Source: CAVQEK01 sp963711495
Lineage (GTDB): Bacteria; Bacteroidota; Bacteroidia; Cytophagales; Cyclobacteriaceae
NCBI GenBank assembly: GCA_963711495.1
Contig: CAVQEK010000013.1
Coordinates: 1,178,001 to 1,242,000 of the forward strand
Direction of reading: 5' to 3'
DNA length: 64,000 bases
Of this stretch, positions 33,984-41,554 are shown one piece after another. Every line of letters starts with the position of its first letter. The stretch's first letter is position 1. The notes beneath the pieces are model-generated. The model did no database searches. It was not told where the DNA came from and saw only the letters and a program-made list of their open reading frames with translations. The translations under genes and the position numbers were made by a program.

Positions 33984-36158
33984 TTAATTGCCAAAATCAG
34001 ACACAAATTTTACACGCATCAATCGCAAATCTTCCTCGTCGTAATCTTCTTCACCCAATTCATCCAGAGCATCATCAATTTTATCTGAATGGGCATTCAT
34101 AAAATAATCAAAAACTTCCTCCTGGCGATCTTTGTCCATGATGTTGTCAATGTAATAATCGAGATTGAGTTTTGTCCCTGAAAAACATATATTTTCAATC
34201 TCATCGATCAACTCAGAATAACTCAGGCCTTTAGCCTCGGCAATTTCCTGGAGATCTACCTTACGGTCAATCTGTTGAATAATGAAGATTTTTGTTTTTG
34301 ATTTATTAACGGCCGATTTGACCACCACATCGGTGGCGGTAATAATCTCATTTTCATCCACAAATTGTTGGATAGCGTCAAGGAATGGTTTTCCGAATTT
34401 GACAATTTTACCCATGCCTACCCCATTGATCTTGGCTAGTTCTTCTTTGGTGGTTGGATAGACGGTCGCCATTTCTTCCAGTGAAGGGTCCTGAAAAATC
34501 ACATACGGAGGTAATCCTTTCTGTCTGGCTACATCTTTTCGCAATTTCTTCAGGATTTCAAATAAGGTCTCATCATAGGCTTTGGCATTGATTTTGGGTT
34601 CATTATCTTCCTCTTCAATCAATTTTTCAAAATCTTTGTCTTTGACCAGCATAATGGGTTGCGGATGTTTAAGGAATTTCTTCCCTTTTTCCGAAAGTTT
34701 TAAAACGCCAATATTTTCCAGATCTTTTTCCAGTAAGTGGTGCATAAGTGTTTGCCGGACTATGGAACTCCAGAAATCCTCCGATTCTTCAGCACCACTG
34801 CCAAAAATATCCAGTTTGTTGTGACCGTAACTTTTTACATACTGGTTTTCGTTGCCAAGAATCACGTCAACGAGGTGTTTTAGACCAAAACGTTCACCGG
34901 TTTGTTCAGTGGCTTCCAGCACAGTTGTTACATATTCTTCTCCTTCATATTTTTCAGGGGGATATTTACATATATCACACCACATTGATTTGCCGCATTC
35001 CTTGCCATTGTATAATTCGCCAAAGTAGTGCAACAATTGCTTCCGGCGACAAATAGAAGATTCGGCATAAGCTGCCATTTCATCCAATAATATTTTTGCA
35101 TTCTCCCGCTCCATCACAGTTTTGTCTTTCTGAAACTTTTCCAGCTTGAGAATGTCTTTGTAGCGGTAAAACAGCAGACAGTTTCCTTCCAGTCCGTCTC
35201 TGCCAGCGCGTCCGGTTTCCTGATAATAACCCTCCAGGGACTTTGGCGTGTCATAATGGATCACAAAACGCACATCCGGTTTGTCAATTCCCATTCCGAA
35301 AGCAATGGTTGCCACGATGACATCTACTTCTTCATTTAGAAAATCATCCTGATTCTTGATACGTACCGAGGAATCCAGACCGGCATGATAGGGTGCGGCC
35401 TTGATGTCATTTACAATCAGCAATTCAGCAATTTCTTCAACCTTTTTACGGCTTAAACAATAAATAATGCCTGATTTTCCTTTATGGTCGCGGATAAATT
35501 TTATCAGTTGCTTTTTGGCGTGGACCTTTGGTCTCACTTCATAATACAGGTTGGGTCTGTTGAATGAAGAAATGAATACATCTGCAGTTTCCATTTGCAG
35601 ATTGCGCTTGATATCCAACTGTACTTTTGGAGTGGCGGTTGCAGTCAGAGCAATGATCGGCAGATTTCCCAATTGAGCGATAATCGATCGGATTCTCCTG
35701 TATTCTGGCCTGAAGTCGTGTCCCCATTCAGAGATGCAGTGTGCTTCATCAACAGCCACGAAATTGATTTTGGCCTTTTTTAGAAAATCAACGTATTCGT
35801 CTTTGGTTAATGATTCTGGTGCAACATAGAGTAATTTTATTTCCCCGGACAATGTTTCTTTCTTAACCCGCGTAATCTCCGCTTTGGTGAGGGTAGAATT
35901 CATAAATTTCGCATTCAGTCCAAAAGCATTTAGTTGATCGACCTGATTTTTCATCAACGCAATCAAAGGAGATATAACGATCGCTGTTCCATCTTTGATT
36001 ATAGCAGGTAACTGATAGCATAGAGATTTACCTGCGCCGGTTGGCATGATTACTAAGGTATTCTTATCCGCTAAAATATTCCTTATAATTTGTTCCTGGT
36101 TACCCCTGAACTGTGTATAGCCAAAAACCTCCTTTAAAGTTTCTTTTAACTTGTCCAA
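33984..36158 (-). CDS. recQ: ATP-dependent DNA helicase RecQ
   Basis: The 724-residue protein is a complete RecQ. Helicase motif I is MPTGAGKSLCYQLPA, motif II VDEAHCISEWGHDFRPEY and motif VI YQETGRAGRDG. The RQC zinc site has the four Cys in SICRRKQLL, KECGKSMWCDICK. An HRDC domain (PPYVIFQDPSLEEMATVYP) and an acidic C-terminal extension follow. It unwinds DNA with 3'-5' polarity in recombination and fork repair. The long AT-rich spacer upstream probably holds its promoter. Confidence 0.96.
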   Translation of the reverse strand: MDKLKETLKEVFGYTQFRGNQEQIIRNILADKNTLVIMPTGAGKSLCYQLPAIIKDGTAIVISPLIALMKNQVDQLNAFGLNAKFMNSTLTKAEITRVKKETLSGEIKLLYVAPESLTKDEYVDFLKKAKINFVAVDEAHCISEWGHDFRPEYRRIRSIIAQLGNLPIIALTATATPKVQLDIKRNLQMETADVFISSFNRPNLYYEVRPKVHAKKQLIKFIRDHKGKSGIIYCLSRKKVEEIAELLIVNDIKAAPYHAGLDSSVRIKNQDDFLNEEVDVIVATIAFGMGIDKPDVRFVIHYDTPKSLEGYYQETGRAGRDGLEGNCLLFYRYKDILKLEKFQKDKTVMERENAKILLDEMAAYAESSICRRKQLLHYFGELYNGKECGKSMWCDICKYPPEKYEGEEYVTTVLEATEQTGERFGLKHLVDVILGNENQYVKSYGHNKLDIFGSGAEESEDFWSSIVRQTLMHHLLEKDLENIGVLKLSEKGKKFLKHPQPIMLVKDKDFEKLIEEEDNEPKINAKAYDETLFEILKKLRKDVARQKGLPPYVIFQDPSLEEMATVYPTTKEELAKINGVGMGKIVKFGKPFLDAIQQFVDENEIITATDVVVKSAVNKSKTKIFIIQQIDRKVDLQEIAEAKGLSYSELIDEIENICFSGTKLNLDYYIDNIMDKDRQEEVFDYFMNAHSDKIDDALDELGEEDYDEEDLRLMRVKFVSDFGN

Positions 36159-36524
36159 TTTTCGTCCCTCTTAAAACATTCAAACCATAAATAGTATGAA
36201 AGGTATTTTTATGTCAGTAAAAAACAATGGAATTTAATAAATATTAGAAAAAAAGTTGATATGTAATCCATCCATATATCAGACTCACTCAACTTTCTTT
36301 GAAACGAACAAATTCGGGAAAAAGGTTGATTTTTCTTCCGAATCTTGTTTAACTATCTTATTATTGCCGAAGAAGGTTAGCCCTGTAATTATTAAATTTC
36401 GTCAATTGCAAATTTAGGTTCTTTTTCTTAAAGAGACATTCATATTTAAGGATAATTTGCATGTATTTCATTGTTATAAGCCTACATATTTCGTATTATA
36501 CAAACACCAGCAAAATCTATATTC
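36159..36524. other. 366-base divergent spacer between recQ and manC
   Basis: AT-rich and non-coding. It contains an 8-bp perfect inverted repeat, AAAGTTGA (36252-36259) with TCAACTTT (36289-36296), inside which GATAT and ATATC can form a second, inner stem. I found no exact TAnnTTTG promoter at a sensible place for either gene. Confidence 0.5.
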
Positions 36525-37598
36525 ATGAATAAAAATAATTTTGTTATTATTATGGCAGGGGGCATCGGTAGCCGGTTTTGGCCATACAGCCGATATGCTT
36601 ATCCCAAACAATTTCTCGATGTTCTTGGAGTGGGTAAAACGTTAATTCAGCTTACTTTTCATCGATTTACGCAAATTTGCCCCAAAGAAAATATATATGT
36701 GGTATCCAATGATCGATATGAAGATCTGATCAAGGAACAATTGCCCGAGATGGCAAATGACCAAATATTATTAGAACCAGACAGGCGCAATACCGCTCCC
36801 TGCATAGCCTATGCGAGTTATAAGATCAGACAAAAAAACCCGGACGCCGTTTTGATTGTAACCCCTTCCGACCATGCCATCTTTATGGAGAATGCTTTTA
36901 TTAACGTTGTTAAAACTGCGATTTCCGCTGCGGATGATGATAAATTGCTCACTATTGGTATCAAACCAACCAGGCCTGAAACCGGCTATGGTTACATACA
37001 ATTTCACGAGGAAACCAAAGGCGAAGTCAAAAAAGTTAAAACCTTTACGGAAAAACCCCATTTGGAACTGGCTCAAACTTTCTTTGAAAGTGGAGAATTT
37101 GTGTGGAACGCCGGAATTTTCATCTGGAAAGTTGACACCATCATCAAAGCATTTGAAAAATTTTTGCCTGATATCTCAGAAACGTTCAGCAGCCTGAATG
37201 ATGCTTATTTTACCGAAGATGAAATGCCCAAAATCGAGTGGGCTTACGCCCGAACCAAAGGTATTTCCATTGATTTTGGTGTTATGGAAAAAGCGGACAA
37301 CGTTTATGTGATACCGGCGGAATTTGGTTGGTCAGATCTGGGTTCCTGGAGTTCACTCCATGAAATCCAAAAGAAGGATGAGGACAACAACGTAGTGGAT
37401 GGCAACGCTTTGATTTATAATAGTAATAATTGCATCATTCGGGCATCCAAAGAAAAACTTGTGGTTATTCAGGGATTACAGGATTATCTGGTAGCTGATT
37501 GTGGAGATGTTCTCCTGATTTGTAATAAAGACGATGAAAAGCAATTCAGAAGTTTCGTGAACGATGTAAAAAATGAAAAAGGGGACAAATACCTTTAG
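36525..37598 (+). CDS. manC: Mannose-1-phosphate guanylyltransferase
   Basis: The 357-residue nucleotidyltransferase has the signature IMAGGIGSRFWPYSRYAYPKQF and then LEPDRRNTAPCIAY, TPSDHAIF, FTEKPHLE and FVWNAGIF. It makes GDP-mannose from mannose 1-phosphate and GTP, and lacks the fused isomerase domain of longer ManC/AlgA proteins. GDP-mannose feeds polysaccharide and glycoprotein synthesis, which fits the polyprenol-phosphate mannosyltransferase gene at 52.6 kb. Its end overlaps rlmB's end by 4 bases, convergently. Confidence 0.92.
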   Translation: MNKNNFVIIMAGGIGSRFWPYSRYAYPKQFLDVLGVGKTLIQLTFHRFTQICPKENIYVVSNDRYEDLIKEQLPEMANDQILLEPDRRNTAPCIAYASYKIRQKNPDAVLIVTPSDHAIFMENAFINVVKTAISAADDDKLLTIGIKPTRPETGYGYIQFHEETKGEVKKVKTFTEKPHLELAQTFFESGEFVWNAGIFIWKVDTIIKAFEKFLPDISETFSSLNDAYFTEDEMPKIEWAYARTKGISIDFGVMEKADNVYVIPAEFGWSDLGSWSSLHEIQKKDEDNNVVDGNALIYNSNNCIIRASKEKLVVIQGLQDYLVADCGDVLLICNKDDEKQFRSFVNDVKNEKGDKYL

Positions 37599-38359
37599 GC
37601 GTGATTATTTTGCCTGACAGCCTCATATAATATTACCGCCGTAGACACTGAAACATTCAAAGATGCGATTTTTCCCAGCATCGGGATTTTTGCTTTTTGA
37701 TCAGCCAATTGAAGTATTTCTGTTGAAATGCCATCTTCTTCAGAACCCAACACTATAGCCAAAGGGCCCTTGAGATCAGTATTGTAGATAATAGTATCGG
37801 TTTTTTCAGTACAGGCCACAACCCTTAGCCCACTGTTTTTGATATGACGTATAGCCGACGTCAGGTTGCTTTCACGACAAACGGGCAGATGGTTCAAGGC
37901 GCCAGCCGAAGTTTTCAGTGCATCGCCAGTGATCATGGCATTCCCTTTATTTTGGATCACCAGGGCATCTGCTCCCGCGGCTTCGAGCGTACGGGCAATT
38001 GCTCCGAAATTGCGAACATCAGTGATACGGTCGAGAATGACAATCAGCGGATCTTTGCCACGGTTGAAACAACTGTCGAGAATATGATCGAGTGAAGCAT
38101 ACTGGATCGGTGATAAAAAACATATAATTCCCTGATGATTTTTTCTGGTAATACGATTGAGTTTTTCCAGAGGCACTTTTGTATAGGGAATTTGATGATG
38201 TTTCACCAATTGCATCAATTCGGTGACTAACTCATTGTTCGCGGTGTTCTGGATTAAGACCTTTTCAATTTCTTTACCTGCCTGAATGGCCTCGATCACT
38301 ACCCGGGTCCCAAAGATGTAGTCTTTGGCTGACGATTTAACATAATTGGACTTCATCAT
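37595..38359 (-). CDS. rlmB: 23S rRNA (guanosine-2'-O-)-methyltransferase RlmB
   Basis: The 254-residue SpoU/TrmH-family SPOUT methyltransferase has an N-terminal substrate-binding domain (IFGTRVVIEAIQAG). The trefoil-knot motifs follow: RITDVRNFGAIARTLEAAGADALVI, AIVLGSEEDGIS, and IPMLGKIASLNVSVSTAVILYE. RlmB methylates G2251 of 23S rRNA. Two adjacent ATGs (38359, 38356) are possible starts. It lies 3 bases downstream of the GWxTD gene. Confidence 0.92.
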   Translation of the reverse strand: MMKSNYVKSSAKDYIFGTRVVIEAIQAGKEIEKVLIQNTANNELVTELMQLVKHHQIPYTKVPLEKLNRITRKNHQGIICFLSPIQYASLDHILDSCFNRGKDPLIVILDRITDVRNFGAIARTLEAAGADALVIQNKGNAMITGDALKTSAGALNHLPVCRESNLTSAIRHIKNSGLRVVACTEKTDTIIYNTDLKGPLAIVLGSEEDGISTEILQLADQKAKIPMLGKIASLNVSVSTAVILYEAVRQNNHA

Positions 38360-38362
38360 TTG

Positions 38363-39595
38363 TTATTTTTTGCCTTCCCTCCACAATTCGACGGAACGGA
38401 ACCAATGGCGATCGTAATTTTTCTTGCGCAACAATGTGTAATGATCGGTGGAAAAGATATTTTTTACTTTGATAAATGAAAAGCGGATAATGGGCAATGT
38501 AATGTCACGATTATATACCCATTCTATGGTTTCTTCATTTTTGTATACTTCATCGGGATTGCCATAAATAATGTAGATCATTCCCATATCAGTCTTCCAT
38601 CCTTCTTTGTAGTTGGTGAACAAGAAATTGGCACTTTCTACTTGGTCATAATAATTTTTAATGGTTGCTTTTGCCTTTGATTCATTGAGCGTCAATTCCA
38701 GCCAGTACTTTTCAAAGGCTGCTCTGGGATCAGGGGCATTTCTTATAGCCTGGGTTTCCTCCTGTGTTGAAATATAAATAAGCGGAGGCAATACTTCCGA
38801 CATTGTCCGGCACAACGGATAGTATTCGTTTTCGATTCGAATGGCAATTCCATTGAGGCTTGCAGTATCGCGCTGGAAAAAATATAATCCCTGTTTTGTT
38901 AATGAAAGTGTTTGATCGGTCGTGAAGACAAAGGTGGAATCCACCGTTAAATTTTTACCGACAGGTCGTTCTTCGGTGATCATGGGAGGGATGGCCTCTT
39001 CAAAATCGCGATCGTAGTAATAGCCAAAAATGTTGGATGCCGGATCTGTTTCTGAATTTATTTTTATTGGAATTCCAGTGTTGAGATAACTTTTGATGAT
39101 GGGAAGATTTGTGCTGGCATTCACTAACAGCAAGCCATCATTGGAATAATTGGCATTTTCGTCAATGTTGATATCGTAATAATATATTCTGATGGGCGAT
39201 TTACGGATCAATTCAAGAACGATCACGCGGTCATCGCTGGCTTTTGAAACTGCAAAGCGCAGGTAATATTGATTGCCAGTCTTTCCGATAAGTTTTTCAC
39301 TCCAATGTAATGAATCGGCCTGATCCGTTTTTGACAGATTGTCGTATCCCTTGGTAACCTTATAATATAATCGATAGTTTTCAACCGGATTTTCTTCCTG
39401 ATTGAATGTTAACGATAAATAAATAACGATGGAATCTTTTTGAAAGATGGCTTTATGATTGATGAGAACATTGCTATGTATATCATACCAATAGGCGACA
39501 TTTTTACTGGAAAATTCCTCCTGGGCCATAGCAGAGGTGACTCCATAAATTGAAATAATTAATAAGAAAATGAAGACTTTGGTGTTCTTCTTCAT
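38363..39595 (-). CDS. GWxTD domain-containing exported protein
   Basis: The 410-residue protein has a Sec signal peptide (VFIFLLIISIYGVTSAMAQ) from ATG 39595; the open frame extends 19 codons upstream without a signal-like start. The C-terminal third contains the namesake motif YKEGWKTDMGMIYIIYGNPDEV, followed by IEWVYNR. The rest is beta-rich. GWxTD proteins are common in Bacteroidota, but their function is unknown. It is co-directional with and almost touching rlmB. Confidence 0.85.
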   Translation of the reverse strand: MKKNTKVFIFLLIISIYGVTSAMAQEEFSSKNVAYWYDIHSNVLINHKAIFQKDSIVIYLSLTFNQEENPVENYRLYYKVTKGYDNLSKTDQADSLHWSEKLIGKTGNQYYLRFAVSKASDDRVIVLELIRKSPIRIYYYDINIDENANYSNDGLLLVNASTNLPIIKSYLNTGIPIKINSETDPASNIFGYYYDRDFEEAIPPMITEERPVGKNLTVDSTFVFTTDQTLSLTKQGLYFFQRDTASLNGIAIRIENEYYPLCRTMSEVLPPLIYISTQEETQAIRNAPDPRAAFEKYWLELTLNESKAKATIKNYYDQVESANFLFTNYKEGWKTDMGMIYIIYGNPDEVYKNEETIEWVYNRDITLPIIRFSFIKVKNIFSTDHYTLLRKKNYDRHWFRSVELWREGKK

Positions 39596-39653
39596 AGGAT
39601 GGAATGATATTTTTAAATTACCAAACAAAATCCAAATCAACCGACAATTCATA

Positions 39654-39661
39654 CAAAATTA
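39654..39661 (-). promoter_or_regulatory. Candidate -7 element for the GWxTD gene
   Basis: On the minus strand TAATTTTG matches the Bacteroidetes -7 consensus TAnnTTTG and would start transcription about 50 bases before the ATG at 39595. I see no clear TTTG at the -33 position, so support is partial. Confidence 0.3.
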
Positions 39662-39697
39662 ATTTAATTTGAGCACGTTTTGTAAATAACGAAAAAA

Positions 39698-40471
39698 ATG
39701 CCCATTTATACCACGGAGATTGCTTCAGAAGTAATTGTATCGGATAATCCGATACATCAACGTCTGCTGAAACCATATTTTGAATGTGTAGAATTTGTGC
39801 ATGGAGATGTTTTGGAAGTTGGATGCGGAGAAGGCAGGGGAGTGCAATTGCTTGCGCCTGAGGCAACTTCGTTTACCGGCCTTGATAAAATTGAAACGGT
39901 TATTGAAAAACTTAAGAACAGATACCCGCTATACCAGTTTCACCAGGCAGTTGTGCCTCCCTTTGAAGGGCTGGAAGATGACGCGTTTGATATGTTGGTC
40001 AGTTTTCAGGTGATAGAACACATTCAAGATGATTATTTTTTCCTCGATGAGATTTATCGGGTGCTAAAACCTGGTGGTAAAGCCTATCTGACCACTCCAA
40101 ACCGGAAAATGACTTTGACAAGAAATCCCTGGCACATCCGGGAATATACCGCACTGGAATTGGATCAACTTGCACGGCAGATCTTCGATACCACAGAAAT
40201 GAAAGGCATCACGGGTAATGAAAAGGTGATGCAATATTACGAGCAGAATAAGGCATCGGTAGAAAAAATAACACGCTGGGATATTTTTGATCTTCAGTAT
40301 AAATTGCCGGCATCATGGCTCAGGATTCCTTATGAAATACTCAATCGCTTAAATCGAAATAAGCTACGTACCGGTGATAATTCGCTGGTGACAGGCATAA
40401 CCCATGAAGATTATTTGGTTTCCGAAAATGCGGATGAAAGTCTGGACCTTTTTTGTATTTTGACCAAATGA
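39698..40471 (+). CDS. Class I SAM-dependent methyltransferase
   Basis: The 257-residue protein is a Rossmann methyltransferase: VLEVGCGEGRGVQLL is the glycine-rich SAM loop. GLDKIE, DDAFDMLVSFQVIEH and LKPGGKAYLTTPN are motifs II, post-I and III of the UbiE/Methyltransf_11 group. No substrate can be deduced. It is transcribed divergently from the GWxTD gene, with a 102-base spacer. Confidence 0.85.
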   Translation: MPIYTTEIASEVIVSDNPIHQRLLKPYFECVEFVHGDVLEVGCGEGRGVQLLAPEATSFTGLDKIETVIEKLKNRYPLYQFHQAVVPPFEGLEDDAFDMLVSFQVIEHIQDDYFFLDEIYRVLKPGGKAYLTTPNRKMTLTRNPWHIREYTALELDQLARQIFDTTEMKGITGNEKVMQYYEQNKASVEKITRWDIFDLQYKLPASWLRIPYEILNRLNRNKLRTGDNSLVTGITHEDYLVSENADESLDLFCILTK

Positions 40472-40499
40472 AAATATAGCATTTCAAGTGGCTGTCAGG

Positions 40500-41054
40500 A
40501 TGAATACACTTTCCATTGAGCAATTACTATGTTTCCTGTTGACTTGCATCATTTTGATGCAGTATTCATGCGGACGTGGTGCACGTGAAAACCGGCAGGT
40601 AAATAAAGCCAGTCAAAACTCTGTGGACCAGGAAGACAGCGTCGGTGAAACGAATTATATGGACGATCTGGAAAAAAGCATCATTGGAGAATGGACCAAT
40701 GTTTCTATGCGCGTTTTTGTTCACACCTTCAATAATACCGATACATCCTTTATGGTGGATGTCACCGAAGATAACTGGAACCAGAAAATGAATATCAGAC
40801 CGATCACAACAGTAATAAAAGCCGATGGCACTTATTTTACTGAATACCGAAATTCTTTCGATTCCTTGATTTATAATCCGTCGGGGATTTGGTATATGGA
40901 TGGTGACACGCTGATTATGAAGGACCGCAGCAACTACTACAAATACCAGGTATTTGTTGACGGAAATCGCGCAGAATTTCGAAATATGGTAGACTGGGAT
41001 TATGATGGAAAGAAAGACGATCAATACTTTGGCGTACAACGTAAAAAAGAATGA
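40500..41054 (+). CDS. Hypothetical lipoprotein
   Basis: About 184 residues with a signal peptide and lipobox (IILMQYSC). The mature part, after a polar linker, reads as a small beta-barrel or lipocalin-like domain (IIGEWTNVSMRVF, IKADGTYFTEYRN, GIWYMDGDTLIMKD). The frame opens at GTG 40488, but ATG 40500 is preferred. Family uncertain; it follows the methyltransferase by 28 bases. Confidence 0.65.
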   Translation: MNTLSIEQLLCFLLTCIILMQYSCGRGARENRQVNKASQNSVDQEDSVGETNYMDDLEKSIIGEWTNVSMRVFVHTFNNTDTSFMVDVTEDNWNQKMNIRPITTVIKADGTYFTEYRNSFDSLIYNPSGIWYMDGDTLIMKDRSNYYKYQVFVDGNRAEFRNMVDWDYDGKKDDQYFGVQRKKE

Positions 41055-41169
41055 CACGATTTTATGTACAATGTAATTAAACAAAGAACCAACTACTTGA
41101 GTGTTGCCGACAAAATGATTTACTTCGGGCATTAATCATTTCAAACCCAGAAAAAAAGACAAAAACATT

Positions 41170-41538
41170 ATGAGACGATTTTTTGCATTACTATTGCTTA
41201 TAGGAGGACTAGCCAGTTTATCCTTTACCACCAATAATCATCAATTATTCCCAACAGCATTACGCGTGACAGTCTTGAATAAATTAGGGAATCCTGTTGA
41301 AAAAGCACAAGTAACACTTTATGCCAATTCGGATGATTATGAGAACGGGGAAAATGCAGTTGCTGGTCCGGAATTGACCGATGATAGAGGGCGAATTGTT
41401 TTTAAAGACCTGGAAACCAAGTCCTATTATGTGGAAGCCAAAAAAGGTGACATGAGCAATTATGGAGGTGGAGAAAAAACGAATACGCTGCAGAAAGGCA
41501 AAGTCAATAAGGTGAACATAGTCATCAGCAACGATTGA
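41170..41538 (+). CDS. Small secreted carboxypeptidase-regulatory-like domain protein
   Basis: The 122-residue protein has an N-terminal signal peptide (RRFFALLLLIGGLASLSF). The rest is one transthyretin/CarboxypepD_reg-type beta-sandwich: LRVTVLNKLGNPVEKAQVTLY, then LTDDRGRIVFKDLETKSYYVEAKKG. Such domains are structural or binding modules. It sits 16 bases before the large T9SS beta-propeller protein and may be expressed with it. Confidence 0.75.
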   Translation: MRRFFALLLLIGGLASLSFTTNNHQLFPTALRVTVLNKLGNPVEKAQVTLYANSDDYENGENAVAGPELTDDRGRIVFKDLETKSYYVEAKKGDMSNYGGGEKTNTLQKGKVNKVNIVISND

Positions 41539-41554
41539 CACAACTATTTGAATA

